A DNA stretch of 5,930 nucleotides from Bacteroidales bacterium. Lineage in GTDB: Bacteria; Bacteroidota; Bacteroidia; Bacteroidales; NBLH01. The first letter of the stretch is position 1, and each line of letters starts with the position of its first letter. Positions 1-5,930 of the stretch are shown in pieces. The translations under genes and the position numbers were made by a program. Below the pieces are notes generated by a model. The model was not told where the DNA came from. It was given only the letters and a program-made list of their open reading frames with translations, and did not search any database. The stretch lies in NCBI GenBank assembly GCA_029210905.1, contig JARGGF010000331.1, forward strand, positions 1 to 5,930, in the 5' to 3' direction.

Positions 1-40
1 GTTTTTTCTGCAGTTCTAAAATTTTTCTGTTTAGAGCCAT
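1..40 (-). CDS. Possible 5' end of a minus-strand gene, cut by the left window edge
   Basis: An ATG on the minus strand at 40-38 opens a frame with no stop to the window edge: 13 complete codons, reading MALNRKILELQKK. The lysine-rich, amphipathic start is plausible for a real protein, and the A-rich leader directly upstream is of the kind Bacteroidota use instead of a Shine-Dalgarno sequence. A possible promoter lies about 53 bp upstream. The gene has the same orientation as the PGA cluster but is separated from its last gene by 425 bp, so it is probably a separate unit. Too little is visible to name a product, and 13 open codons alone are weak proof of coding. Confidence 0.38.
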   Translation of the reverse strand, partial: MALNRKILELQKK

Positions 41-465
41 AATTGTTTTTTTAGTTAAAAAAGCCCAGTACAATTAAAAGACCGATTTGTCCGCAATTAT
101 ACCATAATTTCTGCAACTTTACGAAAACGTATTGTAATAAAAAAATATAAAAATCATGTTTTAATATATAAGTCTGATTACATGATTGTTATCAAACAGT
201 GTTTTAAAACATCTTTTCTATATTATTTTTTTACCTGTTTGAGGTATAATATTAAATATCAAATATTTATGATAATAATATTAATATATCTTCTAATTTC
301 GAAACTCTACCTATTCACAAACCTGCTTTTCTTGGATAAAAAGGGAGTTGTATATAGAAAAAATAAAAATATACTGATATTAAAGCATATTTCGCTCCGG
401 ATTTCTATATTCTGCCGACTTGATACAATAATATTATTAACAGACTCAAGGCATTTATTATCAAT
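41..465. other. AT-rich gene-free stretch after the PGA cluster
   Basis: This 425-bp stretch separates the end of the barrel gene from the candidate gene at the left edge. It is very AT-rich, with several short AT runs. I find no convincing protein gene, tRNA or long repeat. I also see no GC-rich hairpin followed by a T-run that would end the minus-strand transcript just past 466, so the cluster's terminator is either weak, Rho-dependent or not recognisable by eye. The possible promoter for the left-edge gene lies at 94-125. Confidence 0.5.
94..125 (-). promoter_or_regulatory. Possible Bacteroidota-type promoter for the left-edge gene
   Basis: On the minus strand, TATAATTG at 101-94 matches five of the six fixed bases of the Bacteroidota -7 consensus TAnnTTTG. 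TTCG at 125-122 matches three of four bases of the -33 element TTTG, with a 20-bp spacer, within the usual 19-21. It sits about 53 bp before the candidate start at position 40. The DNA is AT-rich, so chance matches are expected and this is only a candidate. Confidence 0.28.
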
Positions 466-1305
466 TTATTTAAAGAAATAATTGACCTGAAATCCAAGAA
501 TGTCATAATTATTAAATGGATAAGATGTAAAAATGGTATTCCCTGTACTTGAAGGTCTTGGAGTATTAAGATCATTGCCCAGCCAGCTTATATTGAACTC
601 CCTGTTCAGTGCAAAATATAAAACAAAGCGAAGCTTATTGTTTTTTGGAAAAGGATTAATACTTGTTCCAAACTTAAGTCTATACCTGTGAAGGCCATTT
701 GGTGAAGAAGTTTCAATTATATTAAAATTATCGTCGTAATAATCAATCGGCACGCCTTTGCGATAAAAGTACAAAGCTCCCTGAACATATGGTTTTAATT
801 TGGCCGGAAGATCGTTTTTGCGATAATTGAATTTTACATTATATTGCAATCGCGTCTGGTATTTTTCAAACTTTGGAAAATAGCTCTGGATTATAAATCT
901 GTTAGATAACCTGAATTTTGTGCCTATATTATCATTTCTTTTTATCATTAAGTTCAAAGAATTAAATCCGGCAGTGTTCATAAAATTAGGTGAAATATCC
1001 GGATAATGTCTTTCCCACCAGGTAGCATTTCCATATTTATAAAAGGCTATTCCATATCCAAATGAAAAAGTATAAAACCTATTAATTCTATAGTTTGCTC
1101 CAAAATTAAATTGAGCCAGCCAAAAATCGTGTTTAAACGATTTCATCGAAAAAACAGAATAATTATCAATAGCCCATCTGTAGTTTATTTTTTTATTCAA
1201 ATAAAAACTATAAAATGGTTTCAGTTCGTTATTAACATCTACCTGACTGTAACCAACAAAATTAGCAAGTAGAAACGCGAATAATATAATAAGGTGCTTT
1301 TTCAT
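466..1305 (-). CDS. Probable outer-membrane beta-barrel protein, last gene of the PGA cluster
   Basis: The product is 279 aa. A clear signal peptide covers residues 1-20 or 21: MKKH, a hydrophobic core, then GYSQ, typical of Bacteroidota. The mature part has no hydrophobic helix. It alternates short aromatic-rich segments (FSFGYGIAFYKYG near 80-92, LKPYVQGALYFYRKG near 170-184, LRFVLYFALNREF near 225-237) with polar loops, and ends in a strand-like ILGFQVNYFFK. This pattern fits a beta-barrel, and the layout recalls the Bacteroidota barrels grouped as DUF2490, a family call not verified here. By hand count the mature chain has about 34 Lys+Arg against 16 Asp+Glu. Its ATG overlaps the previous gene's TGA by four bases (ATGA), implying coupled translation. 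A role as outer-membrane exit or anchor for poly-gamma-glutamate is inference from position and charge; an unrelated envelope barrel remains possible. Confidence 0.82.
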   Translation of the reverse strand: MKKHLIILFAFLLANFVGYSQVDVNNELKPFYSFYLNKKINYRWAIDNYSVFSMKSFKHDFWLAQFNFGANYRINRFYTFSFGYGIAFYKYGNATWWERHYPDISPNFMNTAGFNSLNLMIKRNDNIGTKFRLSNRFIIQSYFPKFEKYQTRLQYNVKFNYRKNDLPAKLKPYVQGALYFYRKGVPIDYYDDNFNIIETSSPNGLHRYRLKFGTSINPFPKNNKLRFVLYFALNREFNISWLGNDLNTPRPSSTGNTIFTSYPFNNYDILGFQVNYFFK

Positions 1306-2198
1306 TTTAATTGATTTTTATCTTTAGAAATTCTGATAACTGCTGCCTTGGCCCCACTAATAATCCTTAAAGAGTATTTATCTTCGCCATTCAGAGGTTT
1401 TTTTAAATAAATATAGAATATACTTGATGTGCCAGGCGTCATTTTACTATCAGAAACAAATTCAATTTTATTAGATTTTTTTGAATTCACTTTATAAATT
1501 TTTAATTCTCCGTTTGTTAAATTAGTCAGCTTTATTCTAAGCATTGTTTCTTCAAGCATATTATAAGAAAATTCAGGTCTAACAACCACTCTAATCAGTG
1601 AAGAATCTTTAACATTAAAAGAAAAGCTTTCTTGTTTACTCATTCGAAAATAAGATTTGATTAAACCAGATTTAACAAACCTAACATCTTTTTTATCAAG
1701 TTTTTCCTGGGGGTAAAGGTCTTCCCACTTTGGTTTTGGAAACTCATTATAGAAGGCTCGAACATAAGCCTTTTGGTCTGTTTTGTATTTATAAATACGA
1801 AAAGTGTGTTGTCCAGGTGGAACTTTAATTATCTGTTGCTGCAATCTTGAGGGATCACCCTGTAAGTTTTTATTTTTCAGCTTAATATCGCTTGATAGGA
1901 GTTCCGGGATTTTTATAGTTTCAACATGACTTTTAGATCTAATATATTTAACCACAAACGGCTCAGATTTAAAGGCACTACCTTCAATTCTGACTCTAAA
2001 ATTTAATGTTAACAGACCTGGGCCTAATACTTTGTACTCCGTTTTTGATTTTTCTGAAAGTGCATAGTATTTATAATCTTTCTTACCCGATAAAATCACT
2101 GTCGCAACTGATTTATCCGGGAAAATTTCTACTTTTTTTTGGGCAATCGCCTCAAAGGTAATCAGCAATAAGCTTAAAATAATTAATTTTCTATTCAT
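1302..2198 (-). CDS. Secreted, strongly basic protein of unknown function, PGA cluster
   Basis: The product is 298 aa and I do not recognise its family. Residues 1-19 form a signal peptide (MNRK, a leucine/isoleucine core, then AIA before Gln20), with no lipobox cysteine, so the protein should be soluble in the periplasm or secreted. The rest looks all-beta. Two segments resemble beta-sandwich edges: VLGPGLLTLNFRVR (57-70) and VPPGQHTFRIYKYK (126-139). A second half from about residue 175 has regular strand-like stretches (SLIRVVVRPEFSY, SIFYIYLKK, AAVIRISK). A hand count of the mature chain gives about 43 Lys and 13 Arg against 29 Asp+Glu, a net charge near +27. It starts 4 bp after pgsW stops and overlaps the barrel gene by 4 bp, so all three are probably co-translated. 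Binding of anionic polyglutamate in the periplasm would fit, but this is inference. Confidence 0.82.
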   Translation of the reverse strand: MNRKLIILSLLLITFEAIAQKKVEIFPDKSVATVILSGKKDYKYYALSEKSKTEYKVLGPGLLTLNFRVRIEGSAFKSEPFVVKYIRSKSHVETIKIPELLSSDIKLKNKNLQGDPSRLQQQIIKVPPGQHTFRIYKYKTDQKAYVRAFYNEFPKPKWEDLYPQEKLDKKDVRFVKSGLIKSYFRMSKQESFSFNVKDSSLIRVVVRPEFSYNMLEETMLRIKLTNLTNGELKIYKVNSKKSNKIEFVSDSKMTPGTSSIFYIYLKKPLNGEDKYSLRIISGAKAAVIRISKDKNQLK

Positions 2199-2202
2199 TT
2201 TA

Positions 2203-3324
2203 TTAGTCCTCTTTTTTTACAATTTTATTTCCAAGTGCATTCTGTTTCTTGTCAAAAATGATAATTCCAACTATGATAAATACCAAAAAAGCAGTAGCCC
2301 CAAATACATACCTTAAATCATACTTCAAATCATAAAACAATTTCCCCTCACCAGGCGACGGAAGTGGCACAGGATCAAGTGGAAGATTATATTTATCCAA
2401 AAGATAAGCGATGTGTTTCATATTAATTAGAGGTACATTTCTTGAAGCCATCTCAAACATTACCCCTATTTTATCAGGGAATAGTTTAAGTTTAATATCT
2501 TTAAATAGTCCTGAGGGCAGATCATTTGAATTCTTTGTACTACCCAGGCTTGCTATGCCACCACCAATATTAATATATAGTTTTATTTTTTTTCTTTTTT
2601 CTTTTTCATATTGATCGAAAATATCCATTCTCGCCGAGATATTTTCGGCAAGCGATTTTCCATTAATAAAAAAGATATTATTTCTTTCAATAGCTTTATA
2701 CACAAGTTCTCTCCCTTCAGGACTTAAAGTCCTGCCAATATCATCATTGGCACCTATAGAAGATGCTATTATCTTGTTTGTGAGTAAACCTCCCTTAATC
2801 AGACTTGATTGCATGTCAAGATAGGTGTATTCAGGATCATTTGCCCCCCACGAAGAAGAAGTAACTGAAGCAATATAACTAACATCCAGCCCTAATACTT
2901 CTGCAGCAGACAAAGCTGCAATATTTAGTGCAGGAAATGAGCCAGTGGCTCCAATAGCAATATGATCTCCTTTTTTAAGATTGGCTTCTTTAAACAATTC
3001 TACTAACAGAGCTGCAAAATTTGGATTAACGGTACTCAGCTTTATAGGTAAAGCGCCTCTTCCTGAAGTTATTGCAGAATATCTTGTGCCAATAATCCGG
3101 GTATCATTTGGATCATTTATGTTATCAACTGAAACCTCGTCTTTGAAATGGGTATTTTTTAAATATTCAATACAGTTCTCCATTAAGTTGGCCGCAGCCA
3201 ATTTTTCCTGAAAATACGGTTCGGTGTATTCATTTTTTGAAAATTCTACAAGGGTCATAAGTCCAATTGCAATTAAGGCTAAAATTGATAGAACCATTGT
3301 AGAACGGATAGATATATCTTTCAT
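2203..3324 (-). CDS. pgsW: Poly-gamma-glutamate system protein PgsW
   Basis: This 373-aa product matches, from memory, the family annotated 'poly-gamma-glutamate system protein' (PgsW), found next to pgsB/pgsC in several phyla and without a settled biochemical role. A membrane segment spans residues 10-28 and another 339-357; the C-terminal tail is lysine-rich (KKQN, KKED). A large domain lies between them, most likely outside the cytoplasm. Landmarks are RYSAITSGRGAL (81-92), GATGSFPALN (125-134), the segment SSSWGANDPEYTYLDM (156-171), GRTLSPEGRELV (197-208), NIGGGIASLGS (252-262) and a proline-rich run before the second helix (NLPLDPVPLPSPGEGK, 313-328). The glycine-rich turns suggest an alpha/beta fold, but I see no known catalytic motif. 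It follows pgsC after 87 bp and is 4 bp from the next gene. Family call fairly firm; function open. Confidence 0.85.
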   Translation of the reverse strand: MKDISIRSTMVLSILALIAIGLMTLVEFSKNEYTEPYFQEKLAAANLMENCIEYLKNTHFKDEVSVDNINDPNDTRIIGTRYSAITSGRGALPIKLSTVNPNFAALLVELFKEANLKKGDHIAIGATGSFPALNIAALSAAEVLGLDVSYIASVTSSSWGANDPEYTYLDMQSSLIKGGLLTNKIIASSIGANDDIGRTLSPEGRELVYKAIERNNIFFINGKSLAENISARMDIFDQYEKEKRKKIKLYINIGGGIASLGSTKNSNDLPSGLFKDIKLKLFPDKIGVMFEMASRNVPLINMKHIAYLLDKYNLPLDPVPLPSPGEGKLFYDLKYDLRYVFGATAFLVFIIVGIIIFDKKQNALGNKIVKKED

Positions 3325-3352
3325 GCCAAATTCATTATACTTGTTTCAAAAT

Positions 3353-3373
3353 TTACCAAAAAAATTTGGGTAA
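3353..3373 (-). repeat. Imperfect inverted repeat (hairpin) between pgsC and pgsW
   Basis: In the minus-strand transcript, TTACC at 3373-3369 can pair with GGTAA at 3357-3353. Beyond a single bulged or mismatched C, three further A-T pairs are possible, leaving a T-only loop of three or four bases. The stem is about eight pairs and mostly A-T, so it is weak. It is not followed by a T-run on the transcript side, so it does not look like an intrinsic terminator. It lies in the only sizeable gap of the cluster, where it could affect message stability or the ratio of PgsBC to downstream proteins. Confidence 0.3.
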
Positions 3374-3411
3374 GATTAGGTTTGATTAAATAGTTGTTTT
3401 AGATGCTTTTT

Positions 3412-3870
3412 TTAATGTAAATTTGGAATAGTCTGCCCATTAAATACTATAATTACTGTTAATCTGACAAGAATTGAAATAATTGCCAACATCGACATTG
3501 TTTTTATAAAACCCTGTTTTACAGACCAGTGAGCTATCAACCCTGGTACAACCCATCCAACTGCTGACAATTCAAGTGTATTCTGGGAGACATTAAAATA
3601 CATTAAATGATGCGATAATATGGATAATATTGTTCCAATCAACAGAGCAACCACCATCTGTCTTCTACCAAATATAAATACATACTTACTGATGATTTTG
3701 ATTATCAGAAAAGTTAAAAACGCAATTAATATCAGACCAATTAATCGATCTGGTTCTCCCAGCTGAAGGGCAATATAACCGGGTACAACAATCCCCCCGG
3801 CAGCCATACCAAAAGCTTCAACAAAAAACAAAGAAAGTACAATCCCAATGGTTACTGCTAATTCAATCAT
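3412..3870 (-). CDS. pgsC: Poly-gamma-glutamate biosynthesis membrane protein PgsC/CapC
   Basis: The 152-aa product is close to the usual CapC/PgsC length of about 150. It is almost entirely hydrophobic, with four or five membrane segments at about 4-20, 24-36, 43-62, 72-90 and 121-143. Family-like motifs are GGIVVPGYIAL (25-35), FGRRQM (67-72) in a basic loop, and GWVVPGLIAHW (105-115). Known family role: PgsC associates with the ligase PgsB in the membrane and is needed for polymerisation of glutamate through gamma-amide bonds, possibly also passage of the chain. The start lies 2 bp after the pgsB stop, so translation is very likely coupled. The two VVPG-x-IA motifs suggest an internal pseudo-repeat. 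Chain complete, no broken residues seen. Confidence 0.92.
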   Translation of the reverse strand: MIELAVTIGIVLSLFFVEAFGMAAGGIVVPGYIALQLGEPDRLIGLILIAFLTFLIIKIISKYVFIFGRRQMVVALLIGTILSILSHHLMYFNVSQNTLELSAVGWVVPGLIAHWSVKQGFIKTMSMLAIISILVRLTVIIVFNGQTIPNLH

Positions 3871-3872
3871 AA

Positions 3873-5048
3873 TTAAATATTTCTATTTTGTAATTCAAAC
3901 TGTTTAACAAATTCTGCCCCTCCTGCGCCCATATTTCCAAATGCAATCAATACTGATTCTTCCTCTAGTTTTGGAATCATATCAGATAACTGCATTTTAG
4001 AGTCTTTCTGACCAATTAACAACATTTTATTCCGGGGAATCCCGGCTTTTATGCCCATATTTTTTACTAATTCAACATTTTCGCCAATTAAAAAAATCTC
4101 ATCAAATGAAAGATTTGATACTGCATTTATTAATTGTTCAGAACGTTCTTTTCTATCCCGCCTAGAATTTAGAATAATCACGTACTGTTTATCATCACCC
4201 TCCATTTTCCTAATGTTGTTCCATAATATTACTGATGATTCAGGATCATTTGCAGCTAAAGCGTTATATAAATTCACATTTTTGCCTTCTATTATTATGG
4301 TATATTTTCTTAATGCTCCTTCGTCTGGAATGGTGTTTTTCATTGATTTTAAAGCCAATGCCCTATCTACTCCGAGATTTCTACAAATGGATAAGGCAAG
4401 AGCAACATTTTCCGGATGTTCAAAATAGGTAAACCCTTCCATATCGGTTTCTGAAATTTCATTACCATCTGTTGCAGTCACTTCAGTTTTTAATTTACCT
4501 GCTTTTTCAAGCAAAAAATCCAACATTCTATCTTCTGCAGTAAATAATTTCGCATTCCGCGGGATAGTACCTGACAAAGCTTCTGCAACATTTTCAAGTC
4601 GTGGTCCCATTACATCCAAATGATCCATTCTAATATTTGTAATGACCCCATGTGTTGCCTTTATCATCTGATGTTCGGTAATTTTCTGGAAATTAGGTTG
4701 TAACGCCATACATTCTATTAAAAGCACATCAGATTTATTGAGCGAACAAAATTTTACAATCTTTAATTGTTCAAGGATGTTTGCTTTCTCTTTTCTATGT
4801 ACAATCACCTCGGTACCATTATTTAAAATCATTCTGGGAAAAGTACCTGTAACTTTCGTGATGGTATTATATCCGCCAGCCCTAAGACCTGCCCCAATTA
4901 GCCTAGTTACACTTGATTTTCCCCTTGTGCCATTTACATGGATACGTATAGGTATCGTATTTAAATATTTATGATGTTGTTTGTATTCAAAAACTCCATA
5001 GATAATCATACTTATTGTAATAAGTGAAATAATTATTAAACTACTCAT
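3873..5048 (-). CDS. pgsB: Poly-gamma-glutamate synthase PgsB/CapB (ATP-dependent amide ligase)
   Basis: The 391-aa product has the length of PgsB/CapB (about 393 in Bacillus). One membrane helix at 3-20 anchors it to the inner membrane. A Mur-ligase-like ATPase domain follows: P-loop GTRGKSS (40-46), KVTGTFPR (65-72), LLIECMALQP (109-118), TNIRMDHLDVMG (137-148) with the Asp/His pair of amide ligases, and HPENVALAL (211-219). A C-terminal region carries NALAANDPES (262-271), NSRRDRKERS (294-303) and a GNMGAGG tail (371-377). All landmarks are intact, so activity is expected: ATP activates the gamma-carboxyl of the growing chain, which is joined to another glutamate. Whether D- or L-glutamate is used cannot be read here. 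It is the first gene of the cluster. Its leader is A-rich without a Shine-Dalgarno sequence, and I could not find a convincing promoter upstream. Related folylpolyglutamate and Mur ligases lack the N-terminal anchor and the PgsC partner. Confidence 0.94.
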   Translation of the reverse strand: MSSLIIISLITISMIIYGVFEYKQHHKYLNTIPIRIHVNGTRGKSSVTRLIGAGLRAGGYNTITKVTGTFPRMILNNGTEVIVHRKEKANILEQLKIVKFCSLNKSDVLLIECMALQPNFQKITEHQMIKATHGVITNIRMDHLDVMGPRLENVAEALSGTIPRNAKLFTAEDRMLDFLLEKAGKLKTEVTATDGNEISETDMEGFTYFEHPENVALALSICRNLGVDRALALKSMKNTIPDEGALRKYTIIIEGKNVNLYNALAANDPESSVILWNNIRKMEGDDKQYVIILNSRRDRKERSEQLINAVSNLSFDEIFLIGENVELVKNMGIKAGIPRNKMLLIGQKDSKMQLSDMIPKLEEESVLIAFGNMGAGGAEFVKQFELQNRNI

Positions 5049-5390
5049 TTCTATATTTTAGAATTGTTCTATTATTATCGTATTAACCACTATTTATCTT
5101 ATAATCAATAGATTACTTCGCATTAATAAATTAAATTGTTAAACAGACCCTTAAGTCACACAAAACCTGTAGCCTCTATACGTTATCTAATTCTTATTCT
5201 CCTTTAAGTTTTAAAAAAGACTAGAATGGACAAGAAAGACATACAACTTGACAGGGTATTGATTTTTTTGGTTAAAAACATGGGTTAAAATGGTTCTTTA
5301 TCTAGACAATCAAAAATTCTAAAGGTTGCACAAAGAGTCATTCTTTTTTAATATAAATAATTAATCGCCTGTTTATAAAGACATTATAAT

Positions 5391-5400
5391 CAAATATTTG
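5391..5400. repeat. Perfect 10-bp palindrome CAAATATTTG
   Basis: CAAATATTTG is a perfect inverted repeat, centred about 60 bp before the -7 element of the peroxiredoxin-like gene. It could be an operator half-site pair for a dimeric regulator, but in DNA this AT-rich a palindrome of this size can arise by chance and no second copy is seen in this intergenic region. Confidence 0.2.
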
Positions 5401-5453
5401 AGTATTTATCTCACAGATGCCAAATAAAGGAAATGTTACTTATTAAAAAAAGA

Positions 5454-5461
5454 TAAATTTG
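5454..5461 (+). promoter_or_regulatory. Bacteroidota -7 promoter element of the peroxiredoxin-like gene
   Basis: TAAATTTG is a perfect match to the Bacteroidota -7 consensus TAnnTTTG. It ends 20 bp before the ATG at 5482, giving a short A-rich leader. The -33 region is poor: only AATG at 5432-5435, 18 bp upstream, resembles TTTG. The exact -7 match and its position make a promoter likely, though a weak -33 suggests low basal strength or help from an activator. Confidence 0.6.
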
Positions 5462-5481
5462 TATTAAAAAAAACAAGTCAT

Positions 5482-5930
5482 ATGAAAAAGATTGTATCAA
5501 TTATAATAGTATTATTGATACCATTTGCAAATTTTTCACAAGCTAAAAAGCTGAAAAAGTATGGTTTAAGTGGGGTCAACATACCTAGGGGAGTTAAAGT
5601 TGGTGAAAAAGCCCCAACTTTCAAGGCGGTAGATCAAAATGGCTTTTTAATTGATTTAAATTCGATGTTGAGGGATGGTCCTGTGGTTTTAATTTTTTAC
5701 AGGGGATATTGGTGCCCTTTTTGCAGTAAAGCATTAAAAAATTATGCCGATTCAATTAATTTGGTTACCGATAAAGGAGTCTGGTTCATCGCTGTTTCAC
5801 CAGAAACTACCCTGGGAGTTTCAAAAACAATTGAAGAAACAAATCTGAGGTTTTCAGTAGTTTCGGATCAGGATGAAAAAATTATGCGTGCTTATGATGT
5901 GGCATTTGATGTTTCCCTTGAATATCAGAA
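5482..5930 (+). CDS. Exported peroxiredoxin-like (AhpC/TSA, thioredoxin-fold) protein, 3' end missing
   Basis: The frame is open from the ATG to the window edge, giving 149 codons of an incomplete protein. Residues 1-21 form a signal peptide (MKKIVS, a hydrophobic core, then FSQA), with likely cleavage after Ala21, so it acts outside the cytoplasm. The mature part begins a thioredoxin fold of the AhpC/TSA type: VGEKAPTFKAVDQNG (40-54), the strand VVLIFYRGYWCPFC (68-81), then WFIAVSPET (101-109) and FSVVSDQDEKIMRAYDV (124-140). Cys78 is the expected peroxidatic or redox cysteine and Cys81 completes a CPFC pair, as in the peroxiredoxin-like 2 group. The RGYWCPFC context favours a peroxide reductase-like role over a cytochrome-maturation thioredoxin. 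It is transcribed away from the PGA cluster with its own promoter, so a functional tie to it is not indicated. The C-terminal part cannot be judged. Confidence 0.88.
   Translation, partial: MKKIVSIIIVLLIPFANFSQAKKLKKYGLSGVNIPRGVKVGEKAPTFKAVDQNGFLIDLNSMLRDGPVVLIFYRGYWCPFCSKALKNYADSINLVTDKGVWFIAVSPETTLGVSKTIEETNLRFSVVSDQDEKIMRAYDVAFDVSLEYQ

Larger units (their letters stand above)
5049..5481. other. Divergent intergenic region between pgsB and the peroxiredoxin-like gene
   Basis: This 433-bp stretch separates two genes read outward. The right end holds the plus-strand promoter element at 5454-5461. Toward pgsB, the best minus-strand candidate is TTTG at 5164-5161, followed after 19 bp by TAACAATT at 5141-5134. 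That matches only three of six fixed -7 bases, so I do not call it. A 20-codon plus-strand frame at 5226-5288 is probably chance. I see no tRNA, riboswitch-like fold or strong hairpin. The length leaves room for regulator sites or a small RNA, but nothing shows one. Confidence 0.5.

Noticed and set aside
400..465. Search for an intrinsic terminator after the barrel gene on the minus strand
   Set aside because: Only short A-T palindromes such as AATATTATT are present; no GC-containing stem with a following T-run was found.
182..481. Plus-strand open frame of 99 codons
   Set aside because: Its composition is that of translated AT-rich DNA (runs of Ile, Leu, Tyr, Phe), it has no promoter or family-like motif, and it runs into the 3' end of the well-supported barrel gene on the other strand.
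4051..4428. Plus-strand open frame of 125 codons inside pgsB
   Set aside because: It is an antisense shadow of the pgsB reading frame, whose conserved ligase motifs show which strand is coding.
3873..5048. PgsB as a folylpolyglutamate synthase or Mur ligase
   Set aside because: These share the P-loop and Asp-His motif, but the N-terminal membrane anchor, overall length, NALAANDPES and GNMGAGG segments and the adjacent pgsC point to PgsB.
5248..5276. TTGACA followed after 17 bp by GTTAAA, resembling an E. coli sigma-70 promoter
   Set aside because: The -10 match is poor, no gene starts suitably downstream, and Bacteroidota use a different housekeeping consensus.
5226..5288. Plus-strand 20-codon frame starting MDKKDIQLDR in the divergent intergenic region
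   Set aside because: Too short to stand alone, no recognisable promoter or leader, and frames of this size are expected by chance.

Overview
The window looks like low-GC chromosomal DNA from a member of the Bacteroidota. This rests on three things: signal peptides ending in Ser-Gln or Ala-Gln, A-rich leaders without Shine-Dalgarno sequences, and a perfect TAnnTTTG -7 promoter element before the rightmost gene. No mobile element, RNA gene or CRISPR array is visible.

The core (466-5048) is a minus-strand, five-gene cluster read from right to left. The first two genes encode recognisable poly-gamma-glutamate (PGA) synthase components: PgsB/CapB, an ATP-dependent amide ligase (3873-5048), and PgsC/CapC, its small membrane partner (3412-3870). 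An 87-bp gap holding a small imperfect hairpin follows. Next comes the membrane-anchored 'poly-gamma-glutamate system protein' PgsW (2203-3324). Two exported proteins I cannot assign end the cluster: a strongly basic secreted protein of 298 aa (1302-2198) and a basic protein of 279 aa that looks like an outer-membrane beta-barrel (466-1305). The spacings of 2, 87, 4 and -4 bp suggest one transcript, with a possible break at the 87-bp gap.

No pgsA/capA, capD or capE/pgsE gene lies in the cluster, although both of its ends are inside the window. The working hypothesis is a diderm version of PGA production. PgsB and PgsC would polymerise glutamate at the inner membrane. PgsW and the two basic exported proteins would handle a polyanion across the periplasm and outer membrane. 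The last step is inference from gene order, predicted location and charge only.

The flanks are ordinary. On the left is an AT-rich gene-free stretch (41-465) and the probable first 13 codons of another minus-strand gene (1-40). On the right is a 433-bp divergent intergenic region (5049-5481) and a plus-strand exported AhpC/TSA-type thioredoxin-fold protein with a CPFC motif, cut by the window edge (5482-5930).
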